Below, piece by piece: positions 1 through 8,193 of a DNA stretch of 64,000 nt. Both the position numbers and the translations under genes were made by a program. Numbering within the stretch: the stretch's first letter is position 1; every line of letters begins with the position of its first letter. The stretch comes from Paraburkholderia lycopersici. Lineage in GTDB: Bacteria > Pseudomonadota > Gammaproteobacteria > Burkholderiales > Burkholderiaceae. The stretch lies in assembly GCF_900096975.1 (NCBI RefSeq), contig NZ_FMYQ01000017.1:1-64000 (forward strand). The letters run 5' to 3'. A model generated the notes under the pieces. It did not search any database, was not told the DNA's origin, and was given only the letters and a program-made list of their open reading frames with translations.

Positions 1-176
1 CCGCGCCAGCCGGGGCGCGTTTCCCAGGTCTTTTCGAGGCGGCGCAGCGTCTCCTCGTCGAGCGGGGCGATTCCCGTTTCCGGCACGCGCGAGAGGCGGC
101 CTGCGCGCGGGCGGCGCGGCACGGTCGCGCTAGCGGGACGATCGGGAGCGGAAGACGAGGCCGGGATATCGTTCAT
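1..176 (-). CDS. N-terminus of a probable cytochrome c oxidase subunit I (partial)
   Basis: The minus-strand frame opens with an ATG at 176, one base beyond the stop of the subunit II gene, and runs off the left edge. The visible 58 residues begin MNDIPASSSAPDRP and are proline- and arginine-rich, then end in a Leu-Glu-Lys-Thr-Trp-Glu-Thr-Arg-Pro-Gly-Trp stretch resembling the short cytoplasmic lead of some oxidase subunit I proteins. The identification rests mainly on position: subunit I usually follows subunit II in aa3-type oxidase operons. No membrane segment or heme ligand lies inside the window, so another oxidase-operon gene cannot be excluded. Confidence 0.5.
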   Translation of the reverse strand, partial: MNDIPASSSAPDRPASATVPRRPRAGRLSRVPETGIAPLDEETLRRLEKTWETRPGWR

Positions 177-177
177 G

Positions 178-1248
178 TCACTGGAGCGTGTCGAGCCACG
201 CGCCGAGGTCGCTCGCCTCGGCGGGAGTAAGGGCAATGTCGGGCATGAGCGATTCCGGCTTGCGCTGCTGTGCATGGGCGACCCAGTCGAGCCGGTTGAC
301 GGGCGTGTTGGCGAGCGTGCCCGCGGCGATCAGGCGCCGTGAGGCGAGATGCGTGAGGTCGGGGCCTTGCGCTCCGTCCGCCTGCGTGCCGCGAACGGCG
401 TGGCAGCCCGCGCAGTGCTCCATAAAGAGCTTCTCGCCGCGCAGCGCAGCGCCGTCCTGGGCCGGTGCAGCGGTTTTCGCCTGCGCATCGAGCCAGCGCG
501 CGAAGTCGGCGGGCGGTTGGGCCATTACTTCCATGGCCATATGCGCGTGCTGGGGCCCGCAGAACTGCGTGCATTGCCCGCGCCATACGCCGGGATGGTC
601 TGCCTCGATCCACTGGTGATTGACCTGGCCGGGTATGGCCTGCGTCTTGCCCGCGAGCGCCGGTATCCAGAACGCGTGCACGACGTCGGCGCTTTGCAGA
701 TCGACGCGCACGGGCTCGCCCGTGGGAATATGGATTTCGTTGGCGGTCACGAGGCTCGTGCCCGCAGGCGTTTGGTAGGTCACTTTCCACCACCAGTCGT
801 AAGCCGTGACTGTGACCGTAAGCGAGGGTGCGCGCGGCGGGTCGGCCACCGCGGCCAGTACGCGCAGCATTGCCACGAGCGCGCCCAGCAGCAGCACCGA
901 GGAAATCGCCGTGCCGACGGCGACGATGCGGTTCGCCGTGCGCTCGCCGTGCTCGTCGGCGACGTTCGTTTGTGTCAGCGCTTCGTCCTGGGTTGTGCGA
1001 CCGCGACGCTTGCGCCGTATCGCCTGATAGAGCAGCAACGCAATGACGATGCATACACCCACGCACAGAACGGCGAGGCCCCAGTCAAGCGCCCGCACTG
1101 GCCCGGACGCCGGGCCAGCACTGTGAAGAAAATAAGCGAGCGGAGTTCCGGCAAGGCAGCCGGGGGAGAAGATGACGAAACTGGCGCATGCGACACACGC
1201 CACCATGCCACGCACGCGGACCGGTCGGCGTGGCGTGCCGGGCATCAT
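178..1248 (-). CDS. coxB: cytochrome c oxidase subunit II with C-terminal cytochrome c domain
   Basis: This 356-residue protein accepts electrons from cytochrome c and passes them through the CuA centre to subunit I of a terminal oxidase in the inner membrane. It has an N-terminal hydrophobic segment, two further membrane spans (about 54-76 and 108-134) and a periplasmic cupredoxin domain. The CuA ligands are visible: His191, Cys226, Cys230, His234 and Met237 (GQCTQFCGPQHAHM). A fused class I cytochrome c domain follows, with heme site CAGCH at 279-283 and a likely Met ligand in ESLMPDI near the C-terminus; such fusions are typical of caa3-type oxidases. A possible lipobox (SPGC near residue 31) suggests lipid anchoring. 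The stop lies one base before the next gene, indicating an operon. Confidence 0.93.
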   Translation of the reverse strand: MMPGTPRRPVRVRGMVACVACASFVIFSPGCLAGTPLAYFLHSAGPASGPVRALDWGLAVLCVGVCIVIALLLYQAIRRKRRGRTTQDEALTQTNVADEHGERTANRIVAVGTAISSVLLLGALVAMLRVLAAVADPPRAPSLTVTVTAYDWWWKVTYQTPAGTSLVTANEIHIPTGEPVRVDLQSADVVHAFWIPALAGKTQAIPGQVNHQWIEADHPGVWRGQCTQFCGPQHAHMAMEVMAQPPADFARWLDAQAKTAAPAQDGAALRGEKLFMEHCAGCHAVRGTQADGAQGPDLTHLASRRLIAAGTLANTPVNRLDWVAHAQQRKPESLMPDIALTPAEASDLGAWLDTLQ

Positions 1249-1407
1249 GGCAGCAACGCCGCCCGCGGCGATCGCATGTGCGCAGCGACAGCAGGCCGGT
1301 TACTGGACATTATTCGGCTCCTCGATAGCGCAGATGCGCCTGCGGCCCGGTGCGCACCCGCCATGCCCGGCAGGCCGATCAGCCTTCGCCAGCTTTCCGG
1401 GCCTGCT

Positions 1408-1560
1408 TTACTTGTGATTCTTCTTGGGAATCTTCGCGCCCGACTTGCGCGCCTGATTGAGCGCGATAGCAACCGCCTGTTTCTGCGACTTGCCTTGTTT
1501 TACTTCGGTCTTGATGTTCTTCGAAATGGCTTCACGTGATTTTCCTTTGCTGAGCGGCAT
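1408..1560 (-). CDS. small basic protein, about 50 residues (DUF6496-like)
   Basis: A 50-residue lysine-rich protein beginning MPLSKGKSREAISKN and ending in KKNHK. The start at 1560 is preferred over an in-frame ATG 36 bases upstream because a strong AGGAGG site lies about seven bases before it. The sequence (KQGKSQKQAVAIALNQAR) matches short conserved proteins common in proteobacteria and annotated only as domains of unknown function. It is highly charged with no membrane segment. It stands alone between the oxidase operon and the GMC dehydrogenase. Function is unknown; nucleic-acid binding is possible from the charge, but that is speculation. Confidence 0.8.
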   Translation of the reverse strand: MPLSKGKSREAISKNIKTEVKQGKSQKQAVAIALNQARKSGAKIPKKNHK

Positions 1561-1626
1561 GATGACCTCCTCTGAGGAGCATTTGCCGTCAAGCATGAGC
1601 CGTGCCCGCGCGCCTTCGCCTACGCT

Positions 1627-3291
1627 TCAAAGCTCACCACGCGCGGCGAGCGCCTGGATGCGGTCGGCGGTGCGGCAGGCGATCGCCTGGATCGTTAGCG
1701 ATGGGTTCACGCCTCCCACGGTTGGAAACACGGAGCCGTCGCAGATCCATAGATTCGGGATGTCCCAGGAGCGGCAGTCGGCATTGACAACGCTCGTCTG
1801 CGCATCGCTGCCCATCCGCGCCGTGCCGTTGAGGTGGCAGGTGTCGTCGTCCTGCGTCCAGATCTCGCTCGCGCCGGCCGCGGCAAGCGCGCGGCTCATG
1901 TAGTCGAGGCCGTGACGCACGAGCCGCCGGTCGTTGTCGCACATCGACCAGGTTACGCGCGCTACCGGCAGGCCGAGCGCATCCTTCTCGTCTGCGAGCG
2001 TCACGCGGTTGCGCTCCTGCGGTAGTGTTTCCCCCACCATTTTCAGGCCCGCCTGATGGTTGTACTTCGCCATCTCGTTCATGAGCGCATCACCCCACAG
2101 GCCGCGGCTCGTTTGCGTGGCCGCCCACACGAGCGGCAATGGCCCCTGGCTCATGTAGCAGTAGCCGCCGTGAAAGTCCTTGCCCGTGTCCTCGTAGTTC
2201 CAGTGCTCGGTGAGGGCGAGCGATGGCGGCCCCTTGTACCAGCGGATCTCGTCTTCGAGCGTGCCCCAGGCGGCCTGGTTTGTTTGCACCATCAGGTTCT
2301 TGCCGACCAGTCCCGATCGGTTCGCAAGGCCTTCGGGAAAGCGCGAGTTTGCGGAGAGGAGCAGGAGGCGCGGTGTTTCGATGGCGTACCCGGCGACTAC
2401 CACGTTGCGAGCGCGCTGGAAGTGCCAGCGCTCTTCACGATGAAAACTCACGCCGCTCGCGAGGCCCCGCGCGTCGGTCTCGATGCAGCCGACCATCGCG
2501 AGATCGCGGATCTCGGCGCCGGCGCGCACCGCGCGCGGAATCCATGTGACAAGCGCGCTTTGCTTGGCGTTGGTCGCGCAGCCCATTACGCAGAATCCGC
2601 GATAGACGCATTGATGCGCGTCACCGCGCGGCGCAGAGAGCGTGGCGAGCGGCGTGGGCGACCAGGGAATGCCGAGCGCCTCGCAGCCGCGAGCGAGCAC
2701 GAGCCCTGCCGCGTTGACCTCGTGTGCGCGATACGGATAGCGCGGGCGCTTCGGTCCCCACGGATAGTTCACCGGCCCGGAGATACCGAGTGCCTGCTCG
2801 ACTTCGGTGTAATAGCGCCACATCTCGCGCCAGTCGAGTGGCCAGTCGGCGCCGTAGCCGAGCTTCGTGCGCGACTGGAACCACTCGGGCCGAAAGCGCA
2901 GCGAGACCATGGCGAAGTGGACGGTGCTGCCGCCCACCGCCTTGCCGCTGTTGTTGCTGCCTAGCTGCAGGGGATTCTCGCCGTCGCAGATGCGTTCGTC
3001 GGTCCAGTAGAGCTTGGCCAGGTGCGTTTCGTCGGAGGCAAATTCCTCGAGCGGACGCCACCACGCCCCCGCGTCGAACGCGACGACGCGAAAGCCCGCT
3101 TCGGCGAGCCGGCATGCAAGCGTGGCGCCACCGGCACCGGTGCCCACGATGGCGAAATCAACCGGGTCGTCGAGCGCGTATTCGCGCATCGGCATCCATC
3201 CGCCGCGCCGGAATACGTCTGGCGCGCGGCCGTGCTTGCCGCGCGGGGCAGCACGAGCGTCAGGCGCGTCGTTACTGCGATCAGCGCACAC
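1627..3291 (-). CDS. GMC-family oxidoreductase, gluconate 2-dehydrogenase flavoprotein type
   Basis: A 554-residue FAD-dependent dehydrogenase that probably oxidises a sugar acid or alcohol at the cell envelope and passes electrons into the respiratory chain. The Rossmann FAD-binding motif VGTGAGGATLACRLAEAG lies near the N-terminus, and the C-terminal GMC signature (NLWICDGSVFPTVGGVNPSL) and catalytic-region HLNGTARMG are intact. The GTG at 3291 is chosen because it retains the segment PRGKHGRAPDVFRRGGW, which looks conserved in relatives, and has a GGGAG upstream. It overlaps the end of the subunit-3 gene by 11 bases, suggesting translational coupling. An ATG at 3195 is the alternative start. 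The partner gene immediately upstream supports a membrane-associated complex; the substrate cannot be read from the sequence. Confidence 0.85.
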   Translation of the reverse strand: MCADRSNDAPDARAAPRGKHGRAPDVFRRGGWMPMREYALDDPVDFAIVGTGAGGATLACRLAEAGFRVVAFDAGAWWRPLEEFASDETHLAKLYWTDERICDGENPLQLGSNNSGKAVGGSTVHFAMVSLRFRPEWFQSRTKLGYGADWPLDWREMWRYYTEVEQALGISGPVNYPWGPKRPRYPYRAHEVNAAGLVLARGCEALGIPWSPTPLATLSAPRGDAHQCVYRGFCVMGCATNAKQSALVTWIPRAVRAGAEIRDLAMVGCIETDARGLASGVSFHREERWHFQRARNVVVAGYAIETPRLLLLSANSRFPEGLANRSGLVGKNLMVQTNQAAWGTLEDEIRWYKGPPSLALTEHWNYEDTGKDFHGGYCYMSQGPLPLVWAATQTSRGLWGDALMNEMAKYNHQAGLKMVGETLPQERNRVTLADEKDALGLPVARVTWSMCDNDRRLVRHGLDYMSRALAAAGASEIWTQDDDTCHLNGTARMGSDAQTSVVNADCRSWDIPNLWICDGSVFPTVGGVNPSLTIQAIACRTADRIQALAARGEL

Positions 3292-3952
3292 GCCCGTTCT
3301 CCCGGCGCGCGGCCCGCTGCGCCGCATCGCTGTTGTCTTCAGCCTCGACGGCCTCCCACGGATCACGCCGGTTCGTGTAAAGGCGCACGTAGCCGCGTGG
3401 ATTTGCCGGACCGCCGAAGCCCATCGCATTCCACGCAACGGGATGCGACCAGTACGCCGCCGTCACGTCGTGTAGCACGCGTTTCGTAAAGAACAGATCG
3501 CAGGGCATGCCGTGCCACGCCTTGCCGCGCAGTTCGCCACGCTGCATACGGGAGACCAGCGTGCGTCGCTGCTCCTCGTCCAGGTGCGGAAAACGCGCGC
3601 CGTACGCCTTCTCGCTTTCCTCGTCGAGCGCCGCGAGTCCCGTTTCCCATGCCGCGCGCAACGGCGGCAGGCGCGCATCGCGAAAGCCGTCACGACGGTC
3701 TTCGAGCAGCTTGCCCTCTACGAGCGCGGCGAGGGGAACGAGCGGGTTCTCGGCGGTTTCACCGCGACCGGGTTGCGGGACGATCATGGCGCACAGCGCC
3801 TTCAGCGTTCGCCAGTGCGAAGGGCCGAGATAGCGGGCCTTATCCGGCGTGCTCAGGCGCACGTCGATCACTGCGCGCGTGGGTGCGTCCCATGACGGCG
3901 TGTCGCGTTTGGCGAGCACGTCGTAGCCAGGGAACTTCGGCATGGACTTCAT
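3281..3952 (-). CDS. gluconate 2-dehydrogenase subunit 3 family protein
   Basis: A 223-residue protein of the family that forms the small subunit of membrane-bound gluconate-type dehydrogenases, where it supports folding and export of the flavoprotein. The start at 3952 overlaps the stop of the upstream membrane-protein gene as ATGA; a second ATG lies nine bases further in (3943). A central segment (TLKALCAMIVPQPGRGE) and FFTKRVLHDVTAAYWSHP with GFGGPANPRGY near the end are typical of the family. The three genes from 4881 down to 1627 form one operon by overlap. No twin-arginine signal is visible. The partner is almost certainly the GMC flavoprotein downstream. Confidence 0.82.
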   Translation of the reverse strand: MKSMPKFPGYDVLAKRDTPSWDAPTRAVIDVRLSTPDKARYLGPSHWRTLKALCAMIVPQPGRGETAENPLVPLAALVEGKLLEDRRDGFRDARLPPLRAAWETGLAALDEESEKAYGARFPHLDEEQRRTLVSRMQRGELRGKAWHGMPCDLFFTKRVLHDVTAAYWSHPVAWNAMGFGGPANPRGYVRLYTNRRDPWEAVEAEDNSDAAQRAARRENGRVR

Positions 3953-4881
3953 CGTTCTGTCTCCCGCATGCGCAGCGCAGCCAGGCCCGCGAGCGCGAGC
4001 GCGCTGAACGAGGGAGGGGCGGGCAGGGGCGGTCCTGCGAACAGGTTCTGCGACCAGTTGCGCCAGCCGCCGTGCGCGCGTGCCACGCCGTTCGCGTGAA
4101 AGCCAAGACCCGCGAAACCGAGCGCCGCGGTGAGACGCAGCCACCAGCGAGCGAAGGCACTCGCGCGGGCTGCATGCCGGGGCAGGGCGAGCGCGGCATG
4201 GGCGAGCAGCGCGCTACCCACGGGTACGACGGTCACGGGCGCGTACATGGCTGGATGCTGGAATGAGCCGCGAAAGTGCAGCAACGCTGCTTCGGCAGCC
4301 GTGCCGAGCAGTCCCGCGCCCGCGACCAGAGCGAGCGCCTTGCCGGCAGGCATGCCGAAGAGTTGCGGATCGTGCTCGGGTTCATCGCGTAACTGCTCGG
4401 CGATTGCGCCAAGCACGCCGGAGAGTACGAGCGCGAACGGCGCCCCCGCCGGCGCGCCATAGAAGAGGTTGTGCCAGGTGAGCCCACCGGGACGCCTGGT
4501 GACGTTGTAAAGATGGAACACGGTGCCCGTTGCGCCCGTGGCCGCGCCGCAGATCTGAATGGCATGCCGCAGCCGATGCGAAGCCGCACGCTGATCGGCG
4601 CCGCCATGCAGCGCGGCGCCCAGCGAGCAGAGCGCGACCACAGGCGGCAGGTACATTGCGGGGTTCTCGAACGAACCGCGGTAGTGCTCCATGGCGCTGT
4701 CGGCCAGCACGGAGAGCGCGAGCAGGGCGGACCCGTGATTGAACGCACGCGCTGCCGCGACATGCTTGCCGGGCGTGGGCGCGCGCTTCGCATCGCGCAG
4801 GCTGCGAGTCGACCAGATCGCGAGCGCTGCACCCGCAGCCACGCTCGCGATGCCGGCAGCGACGCGGGTCGTTTGCGTCAT
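3949..4881 (-). CDS. multi-span membrane protein with an internal duplication
   Basis: A 310-residue hydrophobic protein with about seven to eight membrane segments and no recognised family. It carries an internal duplication: EHYRGSFENPAMYLPP in the first half corresponds to LHFRGSFQHPAMYAP in the second, and in both halves this is followed by a conserved region ending in HNLFYGAPAGAP or QNLFAGPPLPAP. Histidines are retained in both repeats. The gene is first in an operon with the gluconate-dehydrogenase-like subunits, overlapping the next gene by four bases. A role as membrane anchor or electron acceptor for that dehydrogenase is an inference from context; no CXXCH heme motif is present. 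Confidence 0.72.
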   Translation of the reverse strand: MTQTTRVAAGIASVAAGAALAIWSTRSLRDAKRAPTPGKHVAAARAFNHGSALLALSVLADSAMEHYRGSFENPAMYLPPVVALCSLGAALHGGADQRAASHRLRHAIQICGAATGATGTVFHLYNVTRRPGGLTWHNLFYGAPAGAPFALVLSGVLGAIAEQLRDEPEHDPQLFGMPAGKALALVAGAGLLGTAAEAALLHFRGSFQHPAMYAPVTVVPVGSALLAHAALALPRHAARASAFARWWLRLTAALGFAGLGFHANGVARAHGGWRNWSQNLFAGPPLPAPPSFSALALAGLAALRMRETER

Positions 4882-4933
4882 CCGCGACTCTCCGTGTCCG
4901 GTAGCCGCTGCCGGTTCAACCTCACCTCCGTCC

Positions 4934-5488
4934 TCATGCCGTGCCCGCAGTTGCCGAAAGCGGAGAGATCAGCTCCGCGTTGAAGGCTGGCAGATCATCG
5001 GGCTTGCGGCTCGTAATGAAGTTGCCATCGTGGACCATGGTTTCGTCGACCCATTTTCCGCCCGCGTTGCGGATATCGTCCTGCAGTGACGGCCAGCTCG
5101 TCATCGTGTGTCCCTTGACGATGCCCGCCGATACCGGCAGCCAGCCGCCATGGCAGATCACCGCGATGGGCTTGTGTGCGTCGTTGGCCGCACGTACGAA
5201 CGCCTGCGCCTCGGGAATCAGACGGATGGCATCGCTGTTCACCACGCCACCCGGCAGCACCACAGCGTCGTAATCGTCGGCCTTTGCGCCGCCGAAGGTA
5301 CCGTCGACCTTAACCATGCTTCCCTTGTCGACGTGTCGAAAGCCCTGAATCTCGCCGCCTTTCTGTGAGATCACATCCACCTGGGCGCCGGCTTCCATCA
5401 ACGCGCGACGCGGCTCGGTAAGTTCGACCTCTTCAAATCCATCTACAGCAAGGATTGCGACCTTGCAGTTGTCGAGCAGGTTGGCCAT
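4934..5488 (-). CDS. DJ-1/PfpI family protein (class I glutamine amidotransferase-like)
   Basis: A 184-residue protein of the DJ-1/PfpI family, starting MANLLDNCKVAILAVDGFEE. The start at 5488 is set by an AGGAGG nine bases upstream. The nucleophile elbow Ala-Val-Ile-Cys-His-Gly-Gly gives the conserved Cys-His pair, and the family glutamate sits in the early VDGFEEVEL segment. Family members act as glyoxalases/deglycases, chaperones or intracellular peptidases, commonly under stress. It is transcribed away from the transporter gene at 5659, so the two may share a promoter region. The precise activity cannot be decided from sequence. Confidence 0.88.
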   Translation of the reverse strand: MANLLDNCKVAILAVDGFEEVELTEPRRALMEAGAQVDVISQKGGEIQGFRHVDKGSMVKVDGTFGGAKADDYDAVVLPGGVVNSDAIRLIPEAQAFVRAANDAHKPIAVICHGGWLPVSAGIVKGHTMTSWPSLQDDIRNAGGKWVDETMVHDGNFITSRKPDDLPAFNAELISPLSATAGTA

Positions 5489-5658
5489 TGCGATTCCTCC
5501 TGGAGACGAAGACCTGGAAATGCCGCGGTAGAAAGTCTGGGTCCGCGCTTTTTCGACACAGCAAACGGGATGCCGCGTCATCCCGCGGCGAAGGTCTGCG
5601 AACGCGGGAATGCCGTCTGCGGAAGGAAGTGCTACCGCACGACCCATTTCCCTCTGTC

Positions 5659-6984
5659 ATGAAAGCCGGCGAGCCTGGTCGGCCGCGACGCCTCTTCGCG
5701 AGCCCATCCGATCGAAGTTACAAACTGGCGGCGCGCGCCTGGGCGGCGGACATCGGTCCGGGTTTCGGCACGATCGCGACGGACAACGATCCCGGCGGCA
5801 TCCTGACGTACTCGCTGGCCGGTGCCCAGTACGGTTTCGATCTGTTGTGGATCTGTGTGCTTTCGTATCCGTCGATGGTGGCGTTACAGATGGTGGCCGC
5901 GCGCATCGCGGCCGTCACAGGAAAAGGCCTGACAGAGAACATGCGCGAACACTATTCGCGCTGGTTGTTTTTGCTCGCAGTCGTCCGCTTTCTCGGCGCC
6001 AATACGCTGAATATGGCCGCCGACATGCTGGCGATGGGCGAGGCCGCGCAATTGATATTCCGGGGATCGGTCCCGCTCTTCACGATTTTTTTTGCCTGTG
6101 TGTCGCTAGCGCTCCAGTGGTGGCTGCCTTACGCACGTTATGTGAGCTACCTGAAGTGGCTCGCCCTTTCGCTGTTCTGCTACGCAGGCGTCATGCTGGT
6201 AGCGGATGTGCCTTGGCACACCTTGGCCTGGCGCGCGTTTGTGCCGCACGTTGCCTGGTCGGAAGACTACCTGGCGATGCTGCTTGCGGTGCTTGGCACG
6301 ACAGTCAGCCCGTATCTTTTGTTCTCGCAGGCCGAGCAGGAAGTCGAAGAGCGGGCGCGCGGCGGCGTTCAAGACAGCAGCCCACAGAAGAAAGATGTTC
6401 AGCCACAGCTAAAGAAGATTCGGTGCGACACGGTGGTCCGTACCGTGCTCTCCAACTTGTGCGGGGCATTCATTCTCTGCGCCGCGGCAGCCACGCTGCA
6501 TGCAACCCATACGCCACGCATGCCCCTTGGCACGGCCCGCGAGGCCGCGCAAGCGATCGCGCCGGTTGTGGGTGGCTATGCGCAACCGTTGCTGGGCCTC
6601 GCGCTGTTGGGCACCGCGTTGCTCGCACTCCCGCCGCTGGCCGGTTCGGCTGCGCACGCCGCGGCCAGTTCGTTCGGCTGGCCGCGAGGTAAACAACGGG
6701 ACCGTCGGATTGCGGGGATTCTGGTGGTGCTCATGGCGGTGAGCGCCATCATTGCATTGCTGTTTTGCCTATTCGCCGTCGACCCACTCAAGGCCTGTTA
6801 CTGGAGTGCACTGATCAACGGGATGACCGTGTCGCCGGTATTGATCCTGCTCGTACTCCTGAGCGCTCGCCGTGAAGCGGTGGGCGAGATGAAAGCGCAC
6901 TGGTTCACGCGCGCACTGTGCTGGTTCGCAACCATTGCTACTTGTGCCGCACTGACCGCTCATGTCGTACTGGAGGCCTATTAG
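5659..6984 (+). CDS. Nramp-family divalent metal transporter, divergent metal site
   Basis: A 441-residue inner-membrane transporter with about eleven spans. The Nramp fold is recognisable from the first helix (IGPGFGTIATDNDPGGIL) and a helix-6 region GTTVSPYLLFSQAEQE. In classical manganese/iron Nramps these positions read DPGN and MPH; here Asn is replaced by Gly and the metal-selective Met by Ser. Loss of that Met is a feature of Nramp-related magnesium transporters, so the ion may be magnesium or another hard cation. The ATG at 5659 lacks a good Shine-Dalgarno site. It is the first gene of a plus-strand stress/envelope block, though 180 bases separate it from the next gene. Confidence 0.85.
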   Translation: MKAGEPGRPRRLFASPSDRSYKLAARAWAADIGPGFGTIATDNDPGGILTYSLAGAQYGFDLLWICVLSYPSMVALQMVAARIAAVTGKGLTENMREHYSRWLFLLAVVRFLGANTLNMAADMLAMGEAAQLIFRGSVPLFTIFFACVSLALQWWLPYARYVSYLKWLALSLFCYAGVMLVADVPWHTLAWRAFVPHVAWSEDYLAMLLAVLGTTVSPYLLFSQAEQEVEERARGGVQDSSPQKKDVQPQLKKIRCDTVVRTVLSNLCGAFILCAAAATLHATHTPRMPLGTAREAAQAIAPVVGGYAQPLLGLALLGTALLALPPLAGSAAHAAASSFGWPRGKQRDRRIAGILVVLMAVSAIIALLFCLFAVDPLKACYWSALINGMTVSPVLILLVLLSARREAVGEMKAHWFTRALCWFATIATCAALTAHVVLEAY

Positions 6985-7163
6985 TGTCCGGCGCGTAGCA
7001 CAGAGGCGTTTGCGTTTCTTGTCAGGCACACCGGAAACCGCGCCAGGTGATCTTCCCGCCGGGTCCTCTCGGGGTGGCACGCCCGTTGCGCATAGGCCGT
7101 CGCTGCATAGCTGATCTGTGCGGGTTTCGCGCACTGAGCAGGCAGACAGACCGGGAGAGAGAC

Positions 7164-7427
7164 ATGAACATCGGAGCAACGAAGACCGAAGGCACGATCC
7201 GCGAATTCGCAGGCGACGTGAAGGAGGCAGCCGGAGAGATGCTCGGCGACGCCAGCATGCGGCTGTCGGGCAAGGCAAGGGCGCTATGCGGCAAGTCGCA
7301 ACAACTCGCAACCGACGCCGCAGTCGTGACGCGCGAGGCGATTGCGGACAACCCACTGGCGACGCTGGGGGTCGCAGTGGGCATCGGCTTCGCGCTCGGG
7401 GCGTTATGGGCCGCGAACCGCGAATAG
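7164..7427 (+). CDS. CsbD/DUF883-like small envelope stress protein
   Basis: An 87-residue protein. The N-terminal part (TIREFAGDVKEAAGEMLGD) resembles the amphipathic CsbD/DUF883 type, and the C-terminus has a single membrane segment (ATLGVAVGIGFALGALW) followed by AANRE. That layout matches ElaB/YgaM-like inner-membrane proteins that tether ribosomes or respond to stationary phase. The ATG at 7164 follows a GGGAGAGAG site. It precedes the holin-like gene by 54 bases and likely forms an operon with the following three genes. Confidence 0.78.
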   Translation: MNIGATKTEGTIREFAGDVKEAAGEMLGDASMRLSGKARALCGKSQQLATDAAVVTREAIADNPLATLGVAVGIGFALGALWAANRE

Positions 7428-7481
7428 GCGCAGCCACCCCCGACGGGCAGTATTGGGCGCGCCGCATGTGCGAGGTGGACC

Positions 7482-7856
7482 ATGACAATTCACGCGAAGC
7501 TTGACCGCTGGCGCAACGTGTTGCGGTTCCTCGCCGTTCGTACCACGGACTATGGGCAACTGCTCTCGCTTGAGTTGTCCGAGGCCCGTACCTATGTGAC
7601 GCGCGAGATCCTCGCGCTGGTAGCCCTCGCTGTCAGCGGGCTATTCACGCTCTCGTTTTTCTGCATCGCGTTGATCGCATCCGCCTGGAATACACGCTAT
7701 TTTCTCGCTGCTGTATGGAGCATAGCGGTGGTTTGGCTAGTCGCGTCGATCACGGCATTGCTGTTTTTTCGCGCGCATAGGCCGGTACGTTCATTCGCGG
7801 TGCTCAAAGGCGAACTGCAATCGGACCTCGAAACGCTCAAGGAGGCACTTAAATGA
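7482..7856 (+). CDS. holin-like membrane protein (phage_holin_3_6 type)
   Basis: A 124-residue protein with two adjacent membrane helices (about 40-62 and 68-92) flanked by charged ends, as in the chromosomally encoded family annotated as phage holin or actinobacterial holin-X. These usually occur, as here, between a DUF883-like gene and a small hypothetical gene in envelope-stress loci, not in prophages. No lysin or phage gene is nearby. The stop overlaps the next start as ATGA, showing tight coupling. A real lytic role is unlikely. Confidence 0.8.
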   Translation: MTIHAKLDRWRNVLRFLAVRTTDYGQLLSLELSEARTYVTREILALVALAVSGLFTLSFFCIALIASAWNTRYFLAAVWSIAVVWLVASITALLFFRAHRPVRSFAVLKGELQSDLETLKEALK

Positions 7857-8176
7857 GCCGGCGTGCCCGATTGAAACCTCGGTTGAATCACCCGGCAGCT
7901 GAAGCGGTCCTGCTCAGTCATATGGAACTCACGCGTACAGAATTGCTGGCTGCCAACGTCGGCTTGCGCGCAGTCGCGCGCGCAACTCCCCGCGCGAATT
8001 CACTCAGTTTGGCCAACGTTGGCAGAGCCTTTTCCACCGCGCCTTACGTCACCATGCTCGGATCCATCCTGGTCGGCACATTGCTGGTCGGCCCGAAACG
8101 CGTCGTGCCCTTCATGCTGCGCACAGGATTGACCGGCTGGATCGCGCGCAACATCCGGCTGCGTTTCACACGTTGA
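7853..8176 (+). CDS. hypothetical protein of the holin-like operon
   Basis: A 107-residue protein that overlaps the holin-like gene by four bases. The N-terminal half is basic and polar (MSRRARLKPRLNHPAAEA), and the C-terminal half has a moderately hydrophobic stretch (YVTMLGSILVGTLLVGPKRVV). It is typical of the third small protein in DUF883-holin loci. I do not recognise a named domain. The coupling suggests it works in the envelope with the two preceding proteins. Confidence 0.75.
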   Translation: MSRRARLKPRLNHPAAEAVLLSHMELTRTELLAANVGLRAVARATPRANSLSLANVGRAFSTAPYVTMLGSILVGTLLVGPKRVVPFMLRTGLTGWIARNIRLRFTR

Positions 8177-8193
8177 TCGGGAGGACTCAAGCT

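Noticed and set aside
7482..8176. A prophage, suggested by the holin-like gene
   Set aside because: No lysin, structural or integrase genes are nearby; this holin-like family is chromosomal and typically sits with DUF883-type genes.
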